NCBI RefSeq assembly: GCF_037381185.1
Contig: NZ_JARRQY010000025.1
Coordinates: 8,942 to 72,941, forward strand
From: Acidihalobacter_A sp037381185
GTDB taxonomy: Bacteria > Pseudomonadota > Gammaproteobacteria > DSM-5130 > Acidihalobacteraceae
Reading direction: 5' to 3'
DNA: 64,000 nt
In this document: in pieces, positions 45,358 through 54,569 of the stretch
How the letters are laid out: each line of letters begins with the position of its first letter
How positions within the stretch are numbered: the stretch's first letter is position 1
The notes under the pieces: model-generated
Seen by the model: only the letters and a program-made list of their open reading frames with translations
The model's database searches: none
What the model was told of the DNA's origin: nothing
Translations under genes and position numbers: made by a program

Positions 45358-45935
45358 CGCCTCCGGCCGGAGACTTCGGCCGCCGGCGACTCCGCGAACA
45401 TGACCTGCAGCAGGTTCGCCGGCGTAGGAGCGATTCCGGCACCGCGTATGGCGCGCCCGAGCTGCGTGAACATCACCCCCCAGAACACGCCGTCGGTAAG
45501 GCCGGACAGCGCGCCGTAAAGCCCGCAGTACCCCACCGTCACAGCCAACTCCGGCCGATAGGCCAGATATACCGAAAGCGTGTACTTAGAGACGAAAGCG
45601 ACGACGATCAGCACCAGGGTAACGACCGAACCGGGCCTGCGAATCACTCCATGCCCCGGATCGTATTCCGGCGCGGCCTGACGGTAGCCCAGATAACGGC
45701 CGAACAGCACTCCGACCACCAGCGCGACCCCAAATCCGGTCAAGGCGTAGCCGAGCGCCCCCAACTCGCCGAGCATCCCGTGCACGGCCCAGACGAAGAA
45801 AACCACCGGCAGGATCAGCATGCGCCTCGGCGCCATCGTCCTCGGCACCATGGCCTTAAGGCCCCGGTAAAGCAAAAACGCCAGCAGCAACCACACCCAC
45901 GTGGGCGTGTGGCGCAGAATTTCACTTATCGACAT
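45354..45935 (-). CDS. Integral membrane protein of unknown function
   Basis: A 193-aa protein with about five to six hydrophobic segments and few polar loops (TPTWVWLLLAFLLYRGLKAM; RRMLILPVVFFVWAVHGMLG). I do not recognise a characterised family; similar proteins are annotated as DUF membrane proteins. AAGGAG precedes the ATG. It is divergent from a TetR regulator gene, with repeated operator-like sequences in the 130-bp gap, so it is probably the regulator's target. Confidence 0.75.
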   Translation of the reverse strand: MSISEILRHTPTWVWLLLAFLLYRGLKAMVPRTMAPRRMLILPVVFFVWAVHGMLGELGALGYALTGFGVALVVGVLFGRYLGYRQAAPEYDPGHGVIRRPGSVVTLVLIVVAFVSKYTLSVYLAYRPELAVTVGYCGLYGALSGLTDGVFWGVMFTQLGRAIRGAGIAPTPANLLQVMFAESPAAEVSGRRR

Positions 45936-46002
45936 GCGAAGCACTCCTTGGTCCGTACGGTCGGCGACAGGGCGCACACTCGTGTGCACCCACTACCCGA
46001 GC

Positions 46003-46044
46003 TTACACTGTAAACAATGTATTCCGTGTGTACAATGTAAACAA
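46003..46044. promoter_or_regulatory. TetR operator region with repeated TGTAAACA/ACAATGTA elements
   Basis: Two copies each of TGTAAACA (46009-46016, 46036-46043) and ACAATGTA (46014-46021, 46032-46039) are arranged around ATTCCGTGTG, just before the TetR start. This AT-rich repeat cluster stands out from the GC-rich surroundings and lies between the divergent regulator and membrane-protein genes, as expected for an autoregulated TetR operator. Confidence 0.68.
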
Positions 46045-46065
46045 ACTTAGCGAACGGACTGCCTC

Positions 46066-46698
46066 ATGGCTACGAAACACTCCCCCCTCCCCATCGCACA
46101 AGGGACGGACCTGCGCAACAGGCTGATCGGCGAAGCCATCGCCATCCTGGAGCATGAAGGACTGGAAGCGCTGACCCTGCGCGGGGTCGCCCGTGCCGCC
46201 GGCGTTTCGCATATGGCGCCCTACCGGCATTTCACCGACAAGGAGGCCTTGCTCGCCGCAGTGGCCGAGACCGGTTTTCGCGAACTGTCGGCCGACATGG
46301 GAGGCGCGGCCTCCAAAACAGCGACGGCAAAAGAGCGCATGCGCGCCATCGGCATGGCATACCTGCGGTTCGCACGCCGCCGGCCGGGACTCTATCGCCT
46401 CATGTTCGGCCCGGTGCAGCCGGACGAAACCCGTTTCCCGAAACTGGCGGAGGCCAGCCGTGCCACGTTCGCACACTGCGCGGAGGCCGTCGCCGAACGC
46501 ACCGCGTCAACTGAACAGGCAAATGCCGGCGCCCAGGAAGCCTTGCCTCTGGCCGCCTGGGCATTGGTACACGGGCTTTCCAGCCTGCTGATCGACGGAC
46601 ATTTCGGTACGCAGCGGAGCCCAGAAGACGAAGACCGCCGCATCGGCGAAGTAATGGCACTGTTCGGCCGCATCTTTCAGCCGCACAGCGCGTCCTGA
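46066..46698 (+). CDS. TetR/AcrR-family transcriptional regulator
   Basis: A 210-aa regulator with an N-terminal helix-turn-helix (about 17-63; LTLRGVARAAGVSHMAPYRHFTDKEALLAAV) and a C-terminal ligand domain of the WHG type (about 85-195; GLYRLMFG, AAWALVHGLSSLLIDG). It normally represses and is released by a small hydrophobic ligand. Repeats at 46003-46044 are its likely operator. Its probable target is the divergent membrane-protein gene. Confidence 0.92.
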   Translation: MATKHSPLPIAQGTDLRNRLIGEAIAILEHEGLEALTLRGVARAAGVSHMAPYRHFTDKEALLAAVAETGFRELSADMGGAASKTATAKERMRAIGMAYLRFARRRPGLYRLMFGPVQPDETRFPKLAEASRATFAHCAEAVAERTASTEQANAGAQEALPLAAWALVHGLSSLLIDGHFGTQRSPEDEDRRIGEVMALFGRIFQPHSAS

Positions 46699-46718
46699 CA
46701 GCCGCCCCGCTGCGCGCT

Positions 46719-48347
46719 TCAGACGCCGCGGAATTGCCCCACCAACTGCTGCAGACCGGCAGCGAGCCGTGCAAGTTCGTTCGCCGCTATCGTCGACTGT
46801 CCCAGCGACGACACGGTTTCCTCGGTCGCCGAACTGATGTTGGTGACGTTGCGGTTGATCTCCTCGGAAACGGCCGACTGTTCCTCGGCGGCGGTCGCCA
46901 CCTGGGTGGCGCGGTCCGAGATATCGCGCACCATGCCGGCGATCTCGGCCAATGCCTCGGCGACAAGGTCCACCTCGTCGCTGGCAGCTTTCGAGCTGGC
47001 CTGAGTCGAATCCATGGCCTCGACCACGCTGTCCGCCGAGCGGCTGACCCGTTCGATCATGCCGCGGATGCGTCCGGTCGCGTCCTGGGTCTTGGACGCC
47101 AGCGCCCGCACCTCTTCCGCCACCACCGCGAAGCCGCGCCCCTGCTCGCCGGCGCGTGCCGCCTCGATGGCCGCATTGAGCGCGAGCAGGTTGGTCTGCT
47201 CGGCGATCTGGTTGATCAGATCGACGATGGAGCCGATCTCGGCGACGCCCTCGCTGAGTTCGCCCACGGACTCGCCCGAACGCGTGAGTTCCGCCTGCAG
47301 ATTGTTCATGACCGCCACGGCCGAAGTCGCCTTCTCCGCCCCGGAGCGGGTGCTTTCCGCCGTCTTTCCGGTCAGCAGACTGGTCTGCTCCATGTTGCGC
47401 GCCACTTCCTGGGCGGTGGCGCTCATTTCGTTGACCGCGGCAGCCGCCTGTTCGGTGTCCTCGCGCTGGCGCGTGGCGCGCGACTTCATCTCTTCCGAGG
47501 TAGTCGACAGTTCCTCCGAGGAAGAGGACACCTGCATCGCAGACTGCGCGACCTCCGCAATCATGCTGCGAATCCGCTCGATGAAACGATTGAAGGCTGC
47601 GGCGACACGGTCCATTTCGTCGTGTCCCTTGACCTCCAGACGGCGCGACAGGTCGGCGTCGCCCCCGGACACGCTTTCCATCATTCTCATCGTAGCGCCG
47701 ATGCGCAGGACCGTGGCGATGATCGTCCACAGCAGGAACCCGCCCCCGACGAACATCGCGCAGAGCAGCAGAGCCGTACTCCATACCTCGCCATTCCACA
47801 GATCGGCACGGATCTGATCACGCCCGAGTGCGCGCTGCTTGGTGAGGCGAGTATCCAGCGAGCGCAAGTTGCCATACAGCTTCGACCAAGCCTCATCCTC
47901 TTTGGAAAGCAGGCCCAACGCATCCGTGCCCTGGCCGCTCTGCAAATCCTGCAGCATCTGCTCCCGCACCGCCCTGACCTGCTGCCAGCCATGTGCGATC
48001 ACCTTGAGGCGCTCTTGCGTGCCCGGCACACCGCCGGCCAGCTTCTGCGCCGTCGCCAGCGCCTGCCCAGCCTTTAACGGATCCGCCTTGAGCGCGGCAC
48101 GCTGATCCTTGTTCAAATCGTTGGTCAACAACTGTTCGCGCAGCAGCGCTCCTTCCTCCAGCCCCGCGCGAGTCAGCGTGTCGAGCGCCTTGACCAGTGG
48201 CATGAGATACGTCGCCTGCTGGTCGAACTGGACTCTGACCCGATCGTTGTGAAAGAACGTGGTGCCAATGGCGGCGCAGGTCAGCACCGTGGTCACGACG
48301 ACGGCCAGCGTCAAGCGGCCCTTGATGGTGGAAAACAAGCCGGACAT
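46719..48347 (-). CDS. Methyl-accepting chemotaxis protein
   Basis: A 542-aa chemoreceptor: TM1 (about 12-32), a periplasmic four-helix sensor region (35-190), TM2 (about 195-215), HAMP (216-270) and a long cytoplasmic coiled coil with the invariant hairpin tip IAEQTNLLALNAAIEAARAG. It lacks a C-terminal CheR-docking pentapeptide. It signals to CheA in the membrane array; the ligand is unknown. The start MSGLFST has AGGGAT upstream; a longer frame begins in the leader and was rejected. No other chemotaxis gene is in the window. Confidence 0.93.
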   Translation of the reverse strand: MSGLFSTIKGRLTLAVVVTTVLTCAAIGTTFFHNDRVRVQFDQQATYLMPLVKALDTLTRAGLEEGALLREQLLTNDLNKDQRAALKADPLKAGQALATAQKLAGGVPGTQERLKVIAHGWQQVRAVREQMLQDLQSGQGTDALGLLSKEDEAWSKLYGNLRSLDTRLTKQRALGRDQIRADLWNGEVWSTALLLCAMFVGGGFLLWTIIATVLRIGATMRMMESVSGGDADLSRRLEVKGHDEMDRVAAAFNRFIERIRSMIAEVAQSAMQVSSSSEELSTTSEEMKSRATRQREDTEQAAAAVNEMSATAQEVARNMEQTSLLTGKTAESTRSGAEKATSAVAVMNNLQAELTRSGESVGELSEGVAEIGSIVDLINQIAEQTNLLALNAAIEAARAGEQGRGFAVVAEEVRALASKTQDATGRIRGMIERVSRSADSVVEAMDSTQASSKAASDEVDLVAEALAEIAGMVRDISDRATQVATAAEEQSAVSEEINRNVTNISSATEETVSSLGQSTIAANELARLAAGLQQLVGQFRGV

Positions 48348-48435
48348 GCGATTATCCCTGTTGAAACGCCTTATATGTGCAGCCAGCGTGTGCCCGATCC
48401 ATGCGCACGACACTCGCCGCGATCTTTTTAGTACG

Positions 48436-48463
48436 GATAGCCAAACTCCCTGTTTGGGCTATC
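48436..48463. repeat. Imperfect hairpin between the amt and chemoreceptor genes
   Basis: GATAGCCAAAC, TCCCT, GTTTGGGCTATC: an 11-bp stem with one bulged base. In the transcription direction of both flanking genes it lies after amt and about 90 bp before the chemoreceptor start. No T-run follows on that strand. It may be a weak terminator or a leader structure. Confidence 0.5.
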
Positions 48464-48524
48464 GGCCGTCAACGCCCTGACTTTAATCGCTCTGCAGCCG
48501 CTCGGGCGGCGGCTCGCCAAAAAG

Positions 48525-49721
48525 CTATTGATCGTATTTGGGCGTCGAGCTGATCTTGTGGATGCTCAGATCGGCGCCCATGTATTCCTGCTCCTCATCC
48601 AGCCGGATGCCCACGACGGCCTTGAGCACGCCGTACACGATCAAACCGCCGACGAAGGCGATGAGCACCCCGGCGCCGGTACCGATCAGCTGCGACCAGA
48701 AACTCACGCCTCCCGTCCCCCCCAGAGCCTTGAGCCCGAAGATACCCGCCGCAATGCCGCCCCATACGCCGCACACGCCGTGCAGCGGCCACACGCCGAG
48801 CACGTCGTCGATGCGCCAGCGATTCTGCGTCAGCGTGAACAGCCACACGAACAGGCCGCCCGCTACGGCACCGGTGATCAGCGCCCCTAGCGGATGCATC
48901 AGGTTGGAGCCAGCGCAGACCGCCACCAGACCGGCCAGCGGGCCGTTGTGCACGAAGCCCGGGTCATTGCGTCCGGCGACCAGCGCGGCCAGGGTGCCGC
49001 CGACCATGGCCATCAGCGAGTTGACCGCGACCAGACCGCTGATGTCACCGATTTTCTGCGCGGACATCACGTTGAAGCCGAACCAGCCGACGGTCAGGAT
49101 CCAGGCACCCAGTGCGAGGAAGGGAATATTCGAAGGAGGATGCGCGTACATCTCGCCATTCTTGCCATAGCGGCCATGGCGCGGCCCCAGCATCAGCACC
49201 GCCGCCAGCGCGATCCAGCCACCCACCGCATGCACGACCACCGAACCGGCGAAATCGTGGAACGGTGCACCGAAAGTCCGCGTCAGCCAGGCCTGGAAAC
49301 CGAGATTTCCGCCCCAGGCCAGTCCCTCGAAGAACGGGTACACGAAGGCCACCAGCAGAAACGTCGCCGCCAGCTGCGGATAGAAACGCGAGCGCTCGGC
49401 AATGCCGCCGGAAACGATCGCCGGGATCGCTGCGGCAAAAGTCAGCAGGAAGAAGAACCTCACCAGTTCGTAGCCGTTGTTCGCGGAGAGCGTGGAGGCG
49501 GACTGGAAGAAACCGACGTGATAGGCGACGAAGAAGCCGATGAAGAAATACGCGATGGTGGAGATGGCAAAGTCGCTGAGGATCTTGACCAGGGCGTTGA
49601 CCTGATTCTTGCGCCGCACCGTACCCAGCTCCAGAAAGGCAAAACCGGCATGCATGGCCAACACCATGACCGCCCCCATCAAGACGAACAGGGTATCCAT
49701 TGCCGAGGTCGAATCGTGCAT
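48525..49721 (-). CDS. amt: Ammonium transporter (Amt family)
   Basis: A 398-aa channel with eleven predicted membrane segments. The twin pore histidines fit FAGSVVVHAVGGW and VWPLHGVCGVWGGI. The ammonium vestibule region FLELGTVRRKNQVNALVKIL is normal. The C-terminal tail (LRLDEE-like GIRLDEEQEYMGADLSIH) is the regulatory segment that contacts PII. No glnK gene lies next to it, unlike the usual amtB-glnK pair. AGGAG precedes the ATG. It ends 177 bp before the chemoreceptor start. Confidence 0.94.
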   Translation of the reverse strand: MHDSTSAMDTLFVLMGAVMVLAMHAGFAFLELGTVRRKNQVNALVKILSDFAISTIAYFFIGFFVAYHVGFFQSASTLSANNGYELVRFFFLLTFAAAIPAIVSGGIAERSRFYPQLAATFLLVAFVYPFFEGLAWGGNLGFQAWLTRTFGAPFHDFAGSVVVHAVGGWIALAAVLMLGPRHGRYGKNGEMYAHPPSNIPFLALGAWILTVGWFGFNVMSAQKIGDISGLVAVNSLMAMVGGTLAALVAGRNDPGFVHNGPLAGLVAVCAGSNLMHPLGALITGAVAGGLFVWLFTLTQNRWRIDDVLGVWPLHGVCGVWGGIAAGIFGLKALGGTGGVSFWSQLIGTGAGVLIAFVGGLIVYGVLKAVVGIRLDEEQEYMGADLSIHKISSTPKYDQ

Positions 49722-49760
49722 GCGTCAGCTCCTCTAAAGCCTCCAGAAAACGCTCCGCAG

Positions 49761-50000
49761 TTATGTAAAATGTCTGCGGTTGCGCCAGTTGTTCAACACG
49801 AAAGCCGCGCTGCGGTGCCCCGCAGCGGCTGCGCGACGGTACCACACCAGGGCCTGCGTCTCGTCGGGTTGCGCCGACAGCAGGCCGCGGCGCAGACACT
49901 CCGCCAGGCGGTACTGCGCCTGGGCATCGCCCGCGAACGCCTCGCGGCGGATGCTCTCCAGCGAATCGTCGGGGGCTGGCTGGAACGGCCCGTGGGGCAC
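49761..50000 (-). CDS. Short Sel1-repeat protein
   Basis: A 79-aa protein whose core AFAGDAQAQYRLAECLRRGLL and DETQALVWYRRAAAAGHRSAAF form about one and a half Sel1-like repeats, helical hairpins that bind other proteins. There is no signal peptide. The start is GTG with a weak ribosome site, 17 bp after the dcd stop, so it probably rides on the dcd transcript. No partner can be named. Confidence 0.7.
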   Translation of the reverse strand: MPHGPFQPAPDDSLESIRREAFAGDAQAQYRLAECLRRGLLSAQPDETQALVWYRRAAAAGHRSAAFVLNNWRNRRHFT

Positions 50001-50017
50001 GGCCCGTCGCCCGCGGG

Positions 50018-50584
50018 CTAGGCCTGCGGCAGCGTCACGCCGCGCTGCCCCTGATACTTGCCGCCGCGGTCCCTGTACGACACGTCGCAGATCTCATCGG
50101 ACTCCAGGAACAGCATCTGCGCAACGCCCTCGTTGGCGTAGATCTTGGCCGGCAACGGAGTGGTGTTCGAGAACTCCAGCGTCACGTGGCCTTCCCACTC
50201 GGGCTCCAACGGCGTGACGTTGACGATGATGCCGCAGCGCGCGTAGGTCGACTTGCCAAGACAGATCGTCAGCACGTTGCGCGGGATGCGGAAGTACTCC
50301 ACCGTGCGCGCCAACGCGAAGGAATTCGGCGGAATGATGCAGACGTCGGATTTGACGTCGACGAAGCTGCTTTCATCGAAACCCTTCGGATCGACCACCG
50401 CCGAATTGATGTTGGTGAAGATCTTGAACTCATCGGCGCAGCGCACGTCGTAGCCGTAGCTGGAAGTGCCGTAGGACACGATGCGCTGCTCGCCCACGTG
50501 CCGCACCTGACCGGCCTCGAAGGGCTCGATCATGCCGTGATCCGCCGCCATGCGACGGATCCATTTATCCGCTTTGATAGACAT
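50018..50584 (-). CDS. dcd: dCTP deaminase
   Basis: A 188-aa enzyme converting dCTP to dUTP for thymidylate synthesis. The sequence is full length and highly conserved: YGTSSYGYDVRC, the active-site region LARCGIIVNVTPLEPEWEGHVTLEFSN containing the catalytic Glu and KSTYAR, and the C-terminal KYQGQRGVTLPQA. AAGGCGGC precedes the ATG. It lies 26 bp after mrp, a gene order common in gammaproteobacteria. Confidence 0.96.
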   Translation of the reverse strand: MSIKADKWIRRMAADHGMIEPFEAGQVRHVGEQRIVSYGTSSYGYDVRCADEFKIFTNINSAVVDPKGFDESSFVDVKSDVCIIPPNSFALARTVEYFRIPRNVLTICLGKSTYARCGIIVNVTPLEPEWEGHVTLEFSNTTPLPAKIYANEGVAQMLFLESDEICDVSYRDRGGKYQGQRGVTLPQA

Positions 50585-50610
50585 GCGCCGCCTTGCCTTT
50601 GTCGGTTGCG

Positions 50611-51702
<1,092 letters not shown>

Positions 51703-51825
51703 GGGGCGGGAACCTCCGAAACGATTCTGTGGGACGCGAAGTGCGCCTAATCGGCGAATTGTACTAGTCCGCGCCCCGGCATTAAACAGCGCTCGGAATG
51801 CGACTAAGCGGCCGTCCCCAGCGGA

Positions 51826-52500
51826 TCAGGAATATCCCCGACTCTGACGCTTCTCCAGCTTGCGCAGGAAAAACGAGAAAGTCAGCGTGATCGCCAGATA
51901 CATCATCGCGATCACGAAATAGATCTCAAAGGCATTGAACGTGACGGCAATGTACACCTGCCCCTGGCGCACCAGCTCGCCGACGCCGATAACGGAAAAC
52001 ACCGAGGTATCCTTGAGGCTGATGATTCCCTGATTGCCCAACGGCGGCACGATGCGCCGCAAGGCCTGCGGCCAGACGACGTAAAGAAAGGTCTGAAAAC
52101 CGGACATCCCGATCGACAGGCCTGCCTCGCGCTGCCCCTTCTCGATCGATTTCACGCCGCCACGCACGATTTCGCAGATATAGGCTCCGGAATTGAGCGC
52201 GATAGCCGCCACCGCAGCGCCGAAAGCGGGAACCGGGTGATCGAGCAGGTCGGGCAGGCCGTAGAAGATGAATAGCGCCTGCACCAGGATAGGCGTGCCG
52301 CGGAAGAACTCCAGGTAGGCGATCCCGGGCCAGCGCAGCCACCGTGTCGGACTCAAGGTCGCGAGCCCGGTAAGCAGGCCGAGGAAGAACCCCAGGATCA
52401 GACCGACTATGGTGATTTCGACTGTGAGGCGCAGCCCCGCCAGCAGATACGGCATCGCCGCCTCGATATCGGAAAGACTGAACGGTATCGAAAAATGCAC
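51826..52500 (-). CDS. Polar amino-acid ABC transporter permease
   Basis: A 224-aa permease of the GlnP/HisMQ family with about five membrane helices. The N-terminal GLRLTVEITIVGLILGFFLGLL and the coupling segment EAGLSIGMSGFQTFLYVVWPQAL are typical. It probably forms a homodimer, since only one permease gene is present. It starts with GTG behind AAGGAG. It is divergent from the ATPase gene, 121 bp apart, an unusual layout for one transporter. Confidence 0.9.
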   Translation of the reverse strand: MHFSIPFSLSDIEAAMPYLLAGLRLTVEITIVGLILGFFLGLLTGLATLSPTRWLRWPGIAYLEFFRGTPILVQALFIFYGLPDLLDHPVPAFGAAVAAIALNSGAYICEIVRGGVKSIEKGQREAGLSIGMSGFQTFLYVVWPQALRRIVPPLGNQGIISLKDTSVFSVIGVGELVRQGQVYIAVTFNAFEIYFVIAMMYLAITLTFSFFLRKLEKRQSRGYS

Positions 52501-52621
52501 GTCTCAATCTCCTTTGCGGAAGGGTATGGCGGCCACGCCGTTCTGGGTCGGGACCGCGGATCAACTATCATCCGGCATTCAAACACCACGCCGCCCGCCG
52601 ACAAGCCAACCGGAGGCCACG

Positions 52622-53383
52622 ATGGCTGAAGCGATCATACAGATCGAAAAAATCAACAAACATTACGGCGAACTGCACGTACTGCGCGACATCGACATGA
52701 CGGTGAACAAGGGCGAGGTGGTCGTCTTGATAGGCGCCAGTGGCTCCGGGAAGTCCACGCTGATCCGCTGCATCAACGCACTGGAACAGTTCGAATCCGG
52801 GCGCATCCTGGTCGACGGCATCGAACTGCTGCCCAACGGCCAGACCGGGCGCGACGTCAAAGGCACCATCCGGGAAGTGCGCCGCGACGCCGGGATGGTA
52901 TTCCAGCAGTTCAACCTGTTCCCGCACATGAGCTGCATCGACAACATCACCATAGGCCCGATCAAGGTCCTCAAGCAGAGCCGCGCCGACGCAACCGAAC
53001 TGGCCATGAAACTGCTCAAGCGCGTCGGCATCGAGGACCAGGCGCAGAAATATCCCAGCCAACTGTCGGGTGGCCAGCAACAGCGTTTGGCCATCGCCCG
53101 TTCACTGGCCATGAGTCCGAACCTGATGCTGTTCGACGAACCCACTTCCGCACTCGACCCGGAAATGGTCGGCGAAGTGCTCGACGTAATGCGCGAACTG
53201 GCCGCCAGCGGCATGACGATGATCATCGTCACGCATGAAATGGGGTTCGCACAGGAAGTCGCCGACCGCGTGCTTTACATGGACAAGGGCGCCATCGTCG
53301 AGGAGGGCGGTGCGAAAGAGGTGTTCGGCAACCCGCAGAACGAGCGTACCAAGTCGTTCCTGGCCCGGGTGCTGCACCACTGA
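52622..53383 (+). CDS. Polar amino-acid ABC transporter ATP-binding protein (GlnQ-like)
   Basis: A 253-aa ATPase with Walker A GASGSGKST (about 39-47), QFNLFPHMSCIDNI (Q-loop), signature LSGGQQQRLAIARSLAM, Walker B LMLFDEPTSALDPEMVGEVL and switch THEMGFAQEVADR, all typical of the GlnQ/HisP group. It energises uptake with the divergent permease and the binding protein encoded behind it on the other strand. The start MAEAIIQ follows GGAGG with 7-bp spacing. Confidence 0.93.
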   Translation: MAEAIIQIEKINKHYGELHVLRDIDMTVNKGEVVVLIGASGSGKSTLIRCINALEQFESGRILVDGIELLPNGQTGRDVKGTIREVRRDAGMVFQQFNLFPHMSCIDNITIGPIKVLKQSRADATELAMKLLKRVGIEDQAQKYPSQLSGGQQQRLAIARSLAMSPNLMLFDEPTSALDPEMVGEVLDVMRELAASGMTMIIVTHEMGFAQEVADRVLYMDKGAIVEEGGAKEVFGNPQNERTKSFLARVLHH

Positions 53384-53396
53384 GCCCGCGTAGCGT

Positions 53397-53423
53397 GCAA
53401 AGGCCGCATAGCGCGGCCTTTGC
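53397..53423. terminator. Bidirectional hairpin between convergent transporter genes
   Basis: GCAAAGGCCGC, loop ATAGC, GCGGCCTTTGC: a perfect 11-bp stem located between the convergent ATPase and binding-protein genes. Runs of A and T inside the stem ends could serve both directions, though no long T-run follows. Confidence 0.7.
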
Positions 53424-53460
53424 GGCTGTATCCGTTCTCAACGCGGCGAAGTGCCCCGCC

Positions 53461-54255
53461 TCACCGGGTCAAATCAGCCGGCGGCTCCGCACCGAACCAC
53501 TTCTTGTAGATCTTGGCAAAGGTGCCGTCCTTCTTCATCGACTCCAGGGCCTTGTTGACGGGCCCGGCCAGCGAGCTGCCCTTGGGAAAGGCGATGCCAT
53601 ACTGCTGCCCGGCATAAAGCGGGCCTACCGTCTTGACCTTTCCATGCCCCTTGGTCTTGATGAAATACAATACGTTGGGCGCGTCATAAAAGGCCGCATC
53701 CACGTTGCCCGACATCAGCGCCATGTACATCTGCGAAGTGCCTGGAAAGGGCACCACCTTGCCGATACCCGGCACCTTCGTGGTCAGATAGTTATAACTC
53801 GTGCTGCCGATCTTGGTGGACACCGACTTACCGGCGAAGTCCTTCACCGTCTTGATCGAGTTGTTGTTGGCGCGGACCATGATCCGCAGGCCCGAATCGT
53901 AGTAAGGCTGAGAGAAATCGATCTTCTTCTCGCGTTCCTTGGTGATGGTGATACCGGCAATCGCGATGTCCACGCTGCCCGCCTGCAACGCGGGGATGAT
54001 GCCGTTGAAGTCCATCGTCTTGAGGTGATATTGGAATCCCGCACGCTTGGCGATGGCGCGGATGATATCCATGTCGAAGCCGATGTACTTGCCCGTCTTG
54101 AGATCAAGCGACTCGAACGGCACGAAGCTCGGATCGGTCACTACGGTAACGGTCTTTTCCGCGGCGGATGCCGCAGGCATCGTCGCCATGACACCCACCG
54201 CGGCAAACACGGCAGCGCTGAGCGCGGCAAGGAAGCGTTTCGCAAATCTGTTCAT
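53461..54255 (-). CDS. Polar amino-acid ABC transporter substrate-binding protein (GlnH-like)
   Basis: A 264-aa protein with a signal peptide cleaved after ASA (about residue 31) and a family 3 solute-binding fold: FVPFESLDLKTGKYIGFDMDI, GIIPALQAGSVDIAIAGITIT and the conserved IDFSQPYYDSGLRIMV. It binds a polar amino acid such as glutamine for the adjacent ATPase and permease. The start MNRFAKRF follows AAGGAGA. It is transcribed towards the ATPase gene from its own promoter in the gap before metG. Confidence 0.92.
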   Translation of the reverse strand: MNRFAKRFLAALSAAVFAAVGVMATMPAASAAEKTVTVVTDPSFVPFESLDLKTGKYIGFDMDIIRAIAKRAGFQYHLKTMDFNGIIPALQAGSVDIAIAGITITKEREKKIDFSQPYYDSGLRIMVRANNNSIKTVKDFAGKSVSTKIGSTSYNYLTTKVPGIGKVVPFPGTSQMYMALMSGNVDAAFYDAPNVLYFIKTKGHGKVKTVGPLYAGQQYGIAFPKGSSLAGPVNKALESMKKDGTFAKIYKKWFGAEPPADLTR

Positions 54256-54569
54256 TATTTTCTCCTTCTCGGTTTTGCGGGGAAGCCGCAACAGGGCGCA
54301 AACAGCAAAAGCCCCCGGTTTCCGAACACGACGAACCTACCAGGATGCAGGCGCGGAATTCGCGCCGACAGATCGAATCGGCTGAAGAGGCCAACATCAA
54401 ACGTTGAACTGACTCCATGAAGGTTATAGACACAACTGCAGCCCGTGGACCCGACAGCCTGTTTTCACCCTAGCAGACAACGCCCGCGGGCGGAAATCGT
54501 GCCATAGCCGCCGCCCCGCGAAACTGCTATGTTTACGAGCTTTTCCCAACCTCGCAAGAAGGCAGTACC
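54256..54569. other. Divergent promoter region between the binding-protein gene and metG
   Basis: These 314 bp hold no convincing gene and must carry promoters for both neighbours. A short dyad GGCGCG-GAATT-CGCGCC lies at 54350-54366. I found no confident -35/-10 pair on either strand. Confidence 0.55.

Noticed and set aside
48425..48524. Possible riboswitch upstream of the chemoreceptor
   Set aside because: Only one imperfect hairpin is present and none of the conserved loops of c-di-GMP riboswitches could be found.
54350..54366. GGCGCG-GAATT-CGCGCC as an operator
   Set aside because: Six-base GC arms are common by chance in this genome and no regulator gene is adjacent; recorded only as part of the intergenic region.
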